Source of the DNA: Sialis fuliginosa
Lineage: Eukaryota > Arthropoda > Insecta > Megaloptera > Sialidae
Length of the DNA stretch: 64,000 bases
Assembly: GCA_961205875.1 (NCBI GenBank)
Contig: OY540814.1
Span: 3,950,993-4,014,992 of the forward strand
Reading direction: 5' to 3'
The position numbers and the translations under genes are program-made. Position 1 is the first letter of the stretch, and each line of letters opens with the position of its first letter. Below are positions 22,691-33,274 of the stretch, in pieces. Under the pieces are notes generated by a model. That model searched no databases. It was not told the origin of the DNA and saw only the letters and a program-made list of their open reading frames with translations.

Positions 22691-24251
22691 GACGTGAAAC
22701 GGATAAATCAATTTAAAATTTTGAAATTGGAGAACTTTTTTTTTGTCTCAATCTGAAACGATCACATAGCTAAATTCGAAAAGATGATAAAATTTTCTTC
22801 AATTTTCATATCCTATAAGTAAAAAACGGATCATATTTGACCTATCAGCATTACTTTGAAAATGAGCAATTTTTTCGAAAAATAAAAGTGGTCCTTTATT
22901 TTTTCCGTGAGTGTATATATTTTTAATTCAATATTATGGAGATTTCTAATAAATTTTTACATTAGAAAATATTGCAACCAATAACGTCTACATGATTTAT
23001 TTATCTATGTACTGAAACGTCAAATGCGTCAGATAACCCACAGAACAAGATAACCTAAAACTTGATTCTAACCTTGTGTGCATATAACGCTTAAGGCTTA
23101 AATTTAAAATTATAATTATTTTTTTTTTAAATAAAATTTATAATTTTCTTAACAAAAGTTATTAATTTAAATATATTTTTTAAGATAAAGTACTAATTGA
23201 TATAGCATTCCATTTAAAGTTTTTGAATTATCCCTAATTGAAGTTTTGAATTTTTTATTTGTCGCGTATGACACTTTAAATTATCCAAATCTCAAATAAT
23301 CATACATCATTAGAAAGTTCGTTATTTATACTTTCAAAACAAATTTTAAAAATAAAATTTCATTAATATTTAACGAAACTAGAGCAATTTTAGTAAAACC
23401 CTAAAATTTAGGATCAAGTCGCCATATTTTCTAAACAATTGAATGTGTGAAAAAAATTTTTCTACAATGATGTTTAAAATTATCTACTTTTGGATATACC
23501 GTTCCATTTGATTTTGCTGAGAAACGGGCATGTACCCCTCAAAGTACCCCCCAAGGAGGAGTTTTAGGGGGTTGAAAACATTTTCCTGAAATTCTTTAGG
23601 GTCGATATATATAGTAAATTTTTTATCATAAAACTCTATCTTGAATAGTTTGGGCGTAAAACATAGTGGACGGGTAGTCTGGAACACCTGGTATAATAAT
23701 ACAAAAATATTGGCACATATTTCTTCATTTTTAGATGGGATTGTATAAAACATGCGGAAGATTATTATAAAAAATAAAAGGTTAGATAAAATTTCAAAGA
23801 AATGTTCACAACTTGAATTCATTTGAAAATCCATAAGACAGTTCGGTATCTTTTGGTTTTTAGTTTTTTATATTACTGTATTCCTTCAATCTAAATAGGT
23901 ATATACAATTTTTCCCCATATAAGTGTCCAAAAAGGTTTTAGAATCGATAATGTCTTGCAGTCGCAGGTATAATTGACTGCATATTACATTATCATTTAA
24001 AATTTGCAGGTTTATTAAAATTAGACTGCAGTTAAAAGAAACAGGAATAATTTAGTACTTTATTTTATTTCTTATTGATCTTATCGTAGAGCACAGCTTC
24101 GGGTATGAAATAAAAATGTAAATAGTTATGCAAAAAAATGTATTAATTATAATTATACATTAATTTTCAAAACGATGTACAAGAAACAAAACTATTTTTC
24201 TTGTGAAACTGTTAATAAATATGATTTCTAGTTTTAAAAAAAAATTATATG
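22691..24251. other. AT-rich sequence, no supported gene
   Basis: A 116-residue minus-strand frame at 23484-23834 shows no recognisable domain. I do not support it as a gene. Confidence 0.4.
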
Positions 24252-24257
24252 TACTTA

Positions 24258-25371
24258 CTAGGGTGCTTTTTTTTGCGACTGTTTTTTTTTTCACTCCCAC
24301 CTCAAAATTTTCTTGGAAATACCTCAAAAAAAATTCCCTGAAAATTTGAGCCCTTAATATTAATATTAAGTACTCGCTTTCAGCGTTTAAAGATTTCCCA
24401 TTGAAAATACACGTAAACTTGAATTTTTTTTTTTACTTTTTATAGCTCAGAGGCATTTGATCCTATTTGAACGTTTGAAAAACCAAATTACGCAGAATTA
24501 AATGTTCTATAAAAGTATTTATTGCAACGAAACTGTAACTTACAAGGGTGAGACAGTACAGGTGATTAAAGTCAAATTTTTCATGAATTTCTTGTTTTTT
24601 CATTGTTATTTCATAAATGGCTGAAAATACAGAAAAAGTTTAAATAAAAAATTCAATTTTCTTCAAAAAAGATCCTGAGCATCAAATCTCTATTATTGAT
24701 ATTTTTCAAGATAATAAGCTTTTTGTTTTTTATGATTTACGATTTTCATGAATTCGCGACTCTAATTATTAAAAACAATTTTTTTTTAAAGTTATTATCT
24801 ACTTTTTCAAAGTCAAGAAGAAAAGAAGAGGTAAATAACCTCAAATAGATGTTCTTTATGTTCGTGAAAATCGTAAATCATAAAAAACAAAAAGCTTATT
24901 ATCTTGAAAAATATCAATAATAGAGATTTGATGCTCAGGATCTTTTTTGAAGAAAATAGAATTTGCTACAACTTTTTTATTTAAACTTTTTCTGTATTTT
25001 CAGCCATTTATGAAATAACAATGAAAAAACAAGAAATTCATGAAAAATTTGACTTTAATCACCTGTACTGTCTCACCCTTGTAAGTTACAGTTTCGTTGC
25101 AATAAATACTTTTATAGAACATTTAATTCTGCGTAATTTGGTTTTTCAAACGTTCAAATAGGATCAAATGCCTCTAAGCTATAAAAAGTAAAAAAAAAAA
25201 GTTCAAGTTTACGTGTATTTTCAATGGGAAATCTTTAAACGCTGAAAGCGAGTACTTAATATTAATATTAAGGGCTCAAATTTTCAGGGAATTTTTTTTG
25301 AGGTATTTCCAAGAAAATTTTGAGGTGGGAGTGAAAAAAAAAAAAATAGTCGCAAAAAAAAAGCACCCTAG
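24258..25371. mobile_element. Palindromic element with CTAGGGTG ends and 6-bp target duplication
   Basis: CTAGGGTGCTTTTTTTTGCG and its inverse bound a 1.1 kb palindrome. The arms match closely from the ends to about 24820. TACTTA flanks both sides (24252-24257 and 25372-25377). A 6-bp duplication is unusual; among known DNA transposons the Dada superfamily gives 6-7 bp, but no transposase is present to test this. The same terminus opens the foldback at 45454. Confidence 0.8.
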
Positions 25372-25381
25372 TACTTACGAT

Positions 25382-25455
25382 GTACAAACCTTTAGAAAAC
25401 ATTAATTCCTCTCCGTAACAAACAGCAAAGTAATTTTGGTTTAGTTTTTTGTATT
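25382..25455 (+). repeat. Direct repeat flanking a hAT, copy 1
   Basis: About 75 bases starting GTACAAACCTTTAGAAAACA recur at 26174-26250 with roughly ten differences. Confidence 0.75.
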
Positions 25456-25464
25456 TATTCGTAT

Positions 25465-26143
25465 AAGAGTTGGGCATTTTAGTTCATGACAGAGAGCGCT
25501 CCTTATAGTTCAGTGGTCTTTTATGAACTAGTTCGTTCTTCTAGTTCTTTTAGTTCATAGAATTTTTTTCCGGACTATACGATGACAATTTATTGATTTA
25601 GATATATTGGATTGTTGGATTTTTAATGTAATTTTGTATTACTATTTTTTTCATCAAACTATAGAAATGTAAACTGCTGCAATTTTTAATTCGTTATTAA
25701 GATCGATATTTTTAAAAGTATATATTTGCAATAGTCTTTTTTTTTAATCGAAACCTCGATATTATATGAAAATTTTGAAATATTTTCAATGATACATTAT
25801 TTATTGTATAGTAATTAAAGCAATATATTTCAATTTCATTAAAATCTGTGACATTCCTTTTTGTTGATTGTCATAAAATAATATAAAAATCACCTGCTTT
25901 TGACAGACATATTGCATTCATGCGATCAAAAAAAAATTCAATATAATATATCTTTAGTAAAATAAATTCAAAATTGGTAATAAAGTATTGAAAATGTAAA
26001 TTATTAAACGTAAAAATCGTACAATCTCATTTTTAGAACATAATATTTGAACTAAAAGAACGGAGTGCATACGAACTAATTCCTCTAGTTCTCGTGTGGG
26101 TGCGCTCTTTTGAACTAGTTCGTTCGTGAACTACACAAGTCTA
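25465..26143. mobile_element. Small non-autonomous hAT
   Basis: The ends AAGAGTTGGGC and CACAAGTCTA form imperfect inverted repeats followed by clustered GTTC/GAAC words (GAACTAGTTCGTTC). ATTCGTAT is duplicated on both sides (25457-25464 and 26144-26151). The 679-base interior has no coding capacity. Confidence 0.75.
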
Positions 26144-26173
26144 ATTCGTATAAATACGATGTTATTTTGTTCG

Positions 26174-26250
26174 GTACAAACCTTTACAAAACATTAATTT
26201 CTTTACGTATCAAACTGCAAAGTAATTTTGGTTTAATTTTTTATATATTT
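26174..26250 (+). repeat. Direct repeat flanking a hAT, copy 2
   Basis: Second copy of 25382-25455. The two copies lie on either side of the hAT, so the hAT landed in a pre-existing tandem duplication. Confidence 0.75.
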
Positions 26251-27240
26251 GTATGTGCTTCAAATGAAAAATAATTGCTATCTTGGCTGATTTATGTGTC
26301 GTCGAGTCATATCACACACATATGTACAATGTATGGATATTTGTATATATGTACTATGTACATATAAATAAACAGGCTTGTTTCTAAAAATTATAAAAAT
26401 ATAAAACTACCACAAAATCTACATTTTTATAAGCACAAACAATTATTAATTAAGTTACCATGTTTTTCAAAAATTATTATTAAAGCATCCCTACCTGGTC
26501 GCAGTTTCAATATCATCATAAATTCATAACATTATTCGCTTCTTTGTATACAAAACAAATTTGACATTTACGCGTGAGTTGTAGGTAACCATATTTCCAC
26601 AAATAACAGTTGTCACCTATGACTATGGCTGCCACAATTTATTCTAAGTACCACGTGACCAAGTAAATATTTATTCCTTGCAAAAAGATCAGAATAAATT
26701 TAATGGTATGATATAGTGATATTTATAGTGAATTTGTTATTTTTATTCCATTTTTAGTAATTTTTCGTTCCAAATGTTGAACTAGTCGACATCAGAAAGA
26801 GAAGAACTTATCTGTAGCAAGTGAAACAACAATACTATTTTTACTACCTAGTACTGTCGCTATTTATTCATCGAGTAAACTTATCTGCCTTTTATAATAC
26901 CGGCCCTAAGTTTTGTATATTTTTATAGATTTTATGTTGGCTTCTTGGATTAATTCCTCTTCGGTTGACGAATTTATACAACCTTATCTATGGTAGTTGA
27001 AATACATGGTTAAGCAGCGCAAACCCATTTTAATACGGCTGGATCGTTTCCAGCAACCCACTTGACAGTTCTTATTTCTTACGTTTTTCAGTGATTTTTG
27101 GCCTTTTTTCACAAATTAAAATCGGTTCAGTGGTTCATGAGTTAAGCGTGCGACAAAAATTCAGGGGACAGGCACACATACATAGACAACATATTTTACC
27201 ATATTTTGATGATAATTTTTACTAAAAAATCTTCTACATG
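26251..27240. other. AT-rich sequence with a solo PIF-like end
   Basis: CCTTTTATAATACCGG at 26890-26905 resembles the PIF-like termini at 1780 and 8840. No partner is seen, and no gene is supported. Confidence 0.4.
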
Positions 27241-27770
27241 TAAAATAATAGAATGCGCGTTTGTGAAAAATGGGCAAAAAAATCAATTAAAAACGTTTGA
27301 AAAAAATTCGTGGTGCATGCATCTTAGAAAAGATTAAGTTCTATAATTTTTATCATAATCATTTTTTACGTAAAATTAGCCGTTTTGGAAATTTGTATGT
27401 TGAAAACTATTGTTACGCCGATTTTTCGCTGCGTTCCCAAAACTACCCTTCACTTTGAGCAATGATTGCGAGAGTAAGCTGGGAATTAACCGAATAGTGA
27501 ACATGACATTTTTTACGTAGAATTTTATGTAGAATCTTTAATTCCTGTAATATTTTTTTTCCGAACAGCGGTTCGGATGAAAAATGGGAAAAACTGGGAT
27601 AAATTTCATTCCGGGGGTAGTTTTTTACGTGAAATGGGATGTTCCATCTACGATTTAGGTGGGAACTTTTCGGACTCTTTTTCCGAACCTTACTGAGAGT
27701 TCGTGGACAAAGTATCAAAACTTTATAATTGTTTTCTTCTATTTGGCGAATTTTAATCTAAATACCGTGG
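27241..27770 (-). repeat. Unnamed repeat family, inverted copy 3
   Basis: Reverse complement of 20112-20620 and 22113-22610, with the same landmarks. The 91-residue minus frame at 27443-27718 is part of the repeat and shows no domain. Confidence 0.75.
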
Positions 27771-27779
27771 ACTAAGTGT

Positions 27780-28080
27780 TTGATAGTCTGATTTTGTTGT
27801 TTGATAGTTATTACTTTAATTAGAATTAATTAAATAAATTTTATGAGAAAATTAGCTCCCCACATTTGATAATTGAGTTCGTTTTGGGTTAACAAGAATC
27901 ATTTTTATTTAAAAATGTTTGATAGTACAAGCCAATCGTTTGATAGTGGTTACTTTTGCAGATTTTTAACATTTTTGTTAAACAACAATTATTAAATTTT
28001 CAAATTTCCCGCGTTTAGGTTAAAAACATGCTTTAATAATATACAAGTTAACTGTCCTTGATTAGGTTGGTTAGTTTCTG
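27780..28080 (+). repeat. Left arm of the palindrome around the R1 pair
   Basis: Reverse complement of about 32586-32880. Shared landmarks are TTTTTAACATTTTTGTTAAA, ATGTTTGATAGTA and GGTTAGTTTCTGTTAGGTTA. Together with the right arm it encloses two R1-clade elements. Confidence 0.75.
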
Positions 28081-28089
28081 TTAGGTTAT

Positions 28090-28870
28090 ATCGCAATCAC
28101 TGAAGGTAGCGTTCTACCGGAAGGGGATGACTGCAACCTACCGACTTGGTGCAATCCGAACGACGTGTGCTTACCGGACCGTATCGGAAGATGCAGTCTG
28201 TGTCATTGCAGGCACCCTGCCAATCGCCATCATGGCAGATGAACGCCGCCGACTGCACCTGAGAAGGAAAGATCAGCCAACGGCAACGAAGGAAAGACAC
28301 GGCGGTTAGGAGCGGGAGACGAACCTTGATGAGTGGCAAAGGGTAGGTGGACCCACCGTTTAATCCCCAACATCCGAGAATGGGTGCAGAGACCTCACGG
28401 CGAAGTCAATTACCATTTCACCCAGATTCTTACCGGCCATGGCTACATCCGGGCATACATGCACAGGTTTAAAGCTGAGGTTTCACTCCACTGCCCACGT
28501 TTCGACCAGGAGAGATTTGAGTTTGCAGTCAAGACAAAAGAACTCCTCACAACACCAGAGGGGTTTGCAAGACTCATGCTGAGCTCGCAGGACTGCTGGG
28601 ATGCAGTAAATCAGCTCGCTGTAGCAATTACATCCGAACTACAGTGAGCTGAAAACGAAGATAGAAGAATGGTGCAAGTCCCCACAGCATGAAGAGCAGA
28701 TGATCTGCTATCTCACCCCCACGAAGTAATAACTAACGTCGGTTCCGTGGGGGAACATACGAGAACAGCGACGTTTGTAGTTTGTATGGGACCTCGTCCC
28801 GAGTCCTACACTACCCAGGGCTACACCCCTGGGTGTGCGGAAAGAGCATTTCCCCCTCCATGGAAAAAAA
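28090..28870 (+). pseudogene. R1-clade non-LTR retrotransposon, 5'-truncated 3' end
   Basis: The plus strand encodes the C-terminal part of an R1-type ORF2. At 28127-28309 the frame contains YRLGAIRTTCAYRTVSEDAV. After a frameshift, 28333-28647 contains GRWTHRLIPNIREWVQRPHG and a GHGYIRAYMHRF motif typical of the region after the reverse transcriptase. The cysteines expected near the end of this domain are not obvious. The copy ends in a 3' UTR (PolyA-like AAAAAAAA near 28865). It is clearly diverged from the minus-strand copy that faces it. Confidence 0.8.
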
Positions 28871-29444
28871 AGTTAGGTTGAGTTAACTAAACAACGACAG
28901 TTAACCTTTTTTATCCAGGAGGGGGAAATGCAATTTACGCACACCTAAGAAGAATCTGAGGTAGTGTAGGACTCAGGAAAAAAGCACCCAATACCCACTA
29001 AAACCCCCTCCTGCCACTCCTTTATTCCCCTCCAGTGGAACTGATTTCTAGTCATTACTTCGCTGGGGAGGAGGAGTTCAGTCAAGCTCTTTCTTGGTCG
29101 GCTAGTTTCATCATGATAACGGCTGCGAATTTGTAGCCCATCTCCCAGCCTTCCGTTGACCGCAACATGGCAGCCACGTAGCCGTCAGCGACTCCTCCAT
29201 GCTGCACACCAGCCCCCGTCGTTCCAAGTCAAAACGCTCACACCGCAGTAGGACGTTTCTGGTTCAACAGGGCACGAAGGGCAGTCGGGAGCACTTTCCC
29301 TATACGGTATAGGTACTCTCGGAACCCGCCGTGTCTCGTGAGTACCTGGGTTAGGTGGTAATTAACCTCACCGTGTGCTCTGGTGAACCATGGCCTTATC
29401 CGTGGGATGAGACGGTGTGTCCACCTACCCTTGGTGGCCTCATC

Positions 29445-30750
29445 CTACTTCTTCTGCCATCTCTCGATGGTCTCTTCTCTGTCATGCTTCACTTCCGTCC
29501 CAGGAAATGGAACACCATTTCCGGCCAGGTCGGGCTCTCGCTCCTTCCGCCTTTGCACTCTCCGGTACTGCCGTGTGCGCTCCTCGGCGAGTAACTCAAT
29601 GGGTGGCAGTCCCGTGATAACGTGGACTGCATCTCCCGAGACGGTTCTGTAGGCACTACATACTCGGATTGCGCTCAGTCGGTGTGCCGGAGCGATAAGC
29701 CTCAGATAGTGGTCTCCTCCCATACCGGAGCCCCATAAAGCAAGCACCATCCTCCAGAATGACTCCCAGATACTTAATGCAGGGCTGTGATCTAATGGTC
29801 AGAGATACACTGTCTCTTTTCTTCCTCCCGTTGAACAGAACCGCCTCCGTCTTCTCGAGGGCCAAGGATAGTCCAGCTGAGTCCATCCAACGCCGAATCC
29901 TTTCTATGACTGTGACGTAGCCATACTCAATCTCGTGTAGGTCATCAGCCGTTATGATAACAGCCACGTCGTCGGCATAGGCCACGAGTTCAGTGCCAGT
30001 CGGCATTGGTGAACTCAGCAGTCCGTTATATAGAATGTTCCACAGAGTCGGGCCGAGCACCGATTCCTGTGGCACCCCCGTGGTAATGTGGAATTCCCTG
30101 GGTCCTCGAGTAAGATCCTGTCGTTGAAATAATCAGCAAAGGTCTTCCTAAAGTATCTGGGAGTCCCGAACAGGTCGACTGCGTCCCATATTTTATCCCA
30201 CCTGGCCGAATTGAAGGCGTTCCTTATGTCCAGCGTAAACAAAAGGCAATATTGCCTTCTCCTAAGTGGACCGCGTCTGTAGATGACCCCCACATGGAAA
30301 CCATATTGGTTCGCCTCAAGGGCTGGCTCCACATGGACTGACAGTCTTAACTGTATAACTTTCTCGAGCACCTTTCCCGCCGTGTCAAGCATGCACAGCG
30401 GGCGGTACGAAGATGCCTCTCCTGGAAGCTTCCCTGGCTTCGAAAGCAGGACTAGTCGTTGTCTCTTCTATTGGCTCGGGAAAAACCCTTCCCTCAGGTA
30501 TCTGTCATATAAGCTCAGTGAATGTGTCCGTGTGGGTGATGATGGCCATTTTATCCAAGCCGGGGGCCTTGCCGGCACCGATATGACGGCATGCTTCGAG
30601 AATTTCTTCCTTTTTCAACGGAGGGTAGTCATCCTCAAGCATTTCCTCTCCCAAGGAGAAGGTCGTCCGGGGGCTATTGGGGAAGAGGTAGTCAACGATG
30701 GTCGTGACCTCCTCTGCTTCCACGAGTGGTTGTAGCTTTCCAACCACCAC
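29445..30750 (-). pseudogene. R1-clade ORF2, reverse transcriptase region
   Basis: Frames 30750-30505, 30392-30015, 30075-29656 and 29750-29445 read successively. They contain AGKAPGLDKMAI (thumb/finger entry), LDIRNAFNSARWDKIW (motif A with the first Asp), PQESVLGPTLWNILYN (motif B) and VAYADDVAVII (motif C, YADD). KYLGVILED follows as expected. At least three frameshifts separate these blocks. Confidence 0.85.
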
Positions 30751-30994
30751 GGTACGCCCTTCCCCATGGGTCAGCGTTGAGATCGTTACATAGTTATTTC
30801 CAACACTCCCTCTTGCTGTGCCAGATCTCTCTGCGTAGGTCTTACCTCGCCTCGGTATAGAGTAGTCGGAGTTGCTCGATGTGTTCGCGTCCGCGTCTCA
30901 CTCTGACCCGTTGGTACTGCCTTCTGGCTAAATTGCACTTTATTCGCAATTCAGCAGTATACCGGCAGCCCCCTGTTACAGGTACTAACCCTTC

Positions 30995-31400
30995 TCATGC
31001 TGGTGTCGCACGCGCTCGTGAGCCACCGTGGGATCGCGCCTCCGTTACCAGAGTGTGAAGGAACGCCTCAAAAACGGGTAATGGGTCATTAGAAGAGGCA
31101 TAGCAGCTGAAGCAGTGTATGCCCGCGATCTCCGCGTGAACATATCCCACTCCAACCCTACTCCTCTCCTTGCCTCTCCGAAGTTGCCCACAGATCCAGA
31201 TCGCAGCTCTGCTGGAGGGATCCATTATCCACGTTGCGATGCCAGGAGTGTGGTTTTGTTCACACAAAAACGCCACCTCCACTGCCTCTTCGCGGGTCGT
31301 TTGCGCGAGTATGTTCTGCGCTATGGAGTTTCGATTGAGGTTAAGTTGTAATACCCTCATCGTTTGACCTTTGGCTTCCTCCAGCACTTTCCTCCTCGTT
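30995..31400 (-). pseudogene. R1-clade ORF2, endonuclease domain
   Basis: The frame begins with MRVLQLNLNRNSIAQNIL, the usual start of R1-type APE endonucleases (conserved N in the first strand). VAFLCEQNHT corresponds to the E-containing second motif. The frame overlaps the ORF1 end, as in R1 elements, and breaks at about 30995 before the catalytic H-containing C-terminal half. Confidence 0.75.
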
Positions 31401-32588
31401 CCTAGCTTGGACTGTACATCTCGGGTTACCATTGCACTCCCAAGTCATATGTCCTGGGCGTCCACATTTAAGGCAGTCTTTAAACCGGTCCATATAACTG
31501 TTGCAGCGGGCGGCGATGTGTCCAGTGGCCCAACACTTAAAGCATCGTCGGTCGCGTTCCAACTGCTTTACTCGGCACCAGACCCAGCCCACCTTCAATT
31601 TCTCGGATGTCAGTATCCTTTCCGACATTTTGAGTGGTAGTCTTACTCGGGCCTTTTGGGTTTGGCCAAAGGCAGGTCGAAGACGCACCGAGACTTTCTC
31701 CGGCTGGTGTATGATCGAGTCGGGTAACTGTCTCAATAGGGCTGTCTTTACTTCTTCAGGAGTGGTAGCCTCATCTAAATCACTAATTTCAAAATCTACC
31801 ATTGGTGTGCGGTTCCAGACCTCGGCTCTGTTGGCTAACGAGGAGAAGTTTCTGGGCGCATTCTTCTAGCTTGGGACCCCGGTTCCACCAAGTGTTAGGA
31901 GTAAGTCTCCTGTCGCCGTCCTCCTAATCTTCGTTACAGCAGTACCAATAGGCTGCAGATCGGGAGCGCCTCTTATGTCAGAGAGGATTTTGGCATAAGG
32001 TTCCTCGTTGTTCTTTTTAATTATAATGGCGTCATTTGGATGTCGCCTCTTTTGGTTTCTTGCTCTGCTCCTCTGGTTGCCATTATTAGTGGCCACAGGT
32101 TCTGCATGCTGCCGCCCGGTATTTGGCCCCACTGCAATCTTCTTTGCGACCTTTTTAACTGACTTGTGTATGTTTCTGTTAGTTGTTGTGAATTCGAGTA
32201 GGGTTTTAAACGCTTCCTCCATTCGGTAACCATCTGAGACACGTAAAATGGCTCGTCCTCCTCCGGTCGGTCCCCCTACAGCAGACTGACTAGGGCGGAC
32301 TAGAGTTCTCTTCTCATTGCTTCCCTCAGGCATATTCTTGTCACTCTCTGGGGTTTCCTCCGTCATCTTCCTTTTATTTAGTTGTTCAGACGCTCTTTCC
32401 CTTTGATTGGGTAAGGAGAGAGTCCCCTGCCTAGGAGGTATCCTTTTTAGGGCACTGCTCCTGGCAAAGGGGTTTGGTATTCCTACTTCTGGACCAGTAA
32501 CATTTTTCAACGTCCCGGCCTGCTCTCTCACCGGTTCATTCCTGTCAGTCGTATATTTGCCCCCCTCAGAATCCTTGGGACAGTCCAT
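31341..32588 (-). pseudogene. R1-clade ORF1 (gag-like, CCHC knuckles)
   Basis: Two frames are separated by a frameshift near 31830. The N-terminal part (32588-31866) is basic and low-complexity, with an RNQKRR patch. The C-terminal part (31802-31341) has the knuckles CFKCWATGHIAARC and CLKCGRPGHMTWEC, both C-x2-C-x4-H-x4-C. The third knuckle common in the R1 clade is missing or degraded (NPRC). ORF1 proteins bind the element RNA in the ribonucleoprotein particle. Confidence 0.8.
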
Positions 32589-32880
32589 CTTGATAAGGAC
32601 AGTTAACCTAACAGAAACTAACCAACTTTAACAAGAACAGTTAACTTGTATATTATTAGAGCATGTTTTTAACCTAACTTAAACGCGGGAAATTCGAATA
32701 TTTAATTGTTGTTTAACAAAAATGTTAAAAATCTGTAAAAGTAACAACTATCAAACGATAGACTTTTACTATCAAACATTTTTAAATAAAAATGAATCTT
32801 GTAAACCCATTTAAAACCCATTAAAACCCCAAATGTGGGGGGCTAACTTTTTCATAACATTTAATTAATAAAAATTAGCT
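32589..32880 (-). repeat. Right arm of the palindrome around the R1 pair
   Basis: Inverse of 27780-28080, with small indels. It directly abuts the 5' end of the minus-strand R1 copy. Confidence 0.75.
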
Positions 32881-33274
32881 GGCAATAATAGAGCATATGC
32901 CAAAACTATTTTTAGCAGAGAACAAAAGTTTTTTTGTTGTAATTAGAAAATTACAAGGTGATAAAAATATGTCAATTTTCTTATAAAAATGGTCATAATT
33001 TCTAAACCGCTCAGTATATCAAAATATCCAAAAAAATAAATACTTTAAGATTATGAATCAAAAAAATATACATTGTATTTAAAAAAAATATAACTTTGAT
33101 TTGTAACGCACTTATGGGAGCACCCTATATAAATGTAACTATTTTTAAAATATGCGGCTTGTCTAACCTGACAACTTTTGTATTTAATCTTCCATTTGTT
33201 AAATAAATAAAATATGGCGAAACTTTAGTATCCGACGTACACACAGATTTCATATTTTTGTTTGTTGGCAATAC
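32881..33274. other. AT-rich spacer
   Basis: No gene is seen. ATAC at 33271-33274 is the target site of the LTR element that follows. Confidence 0.5.

Larger units (their letters stand above)
28880..32588 (-). mobile_element. R1-clade non-LTR retrotransposon, near full length, decayed
   Basis: Reading on the minus strand from 32588: an ORF1 gag-like frame with two CCHC knuckles, then an apurinic-endonuclease-like domain, then reverse transcriptase and the post-RT region. Several frameshifts and a deletion between endonuclease and RT make it inactive. Its 3' end meets the 3' end of the plus-strand fragment at about 28875, tail to tail. No target duplication is resolved. Confidence 0.85.

Noticed and set aside
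23484..23834. 116-residue minus-strand frame
   Set aside because: No recognisable domain, AT-driven composition, no splice context or neighbouring exons.
29355..31869. Plus-strand frames of 65-150 residues
   Set aside because: Antisense shadows of the minus-strand R1 element, which has named motifs in the other direction.
31866..32588. Host gene for the 240-residue minus frame
   Set aside because: Its position directly before the CCHC-knuckle frame and its basic low-complexity content fit R1-type ORF1.
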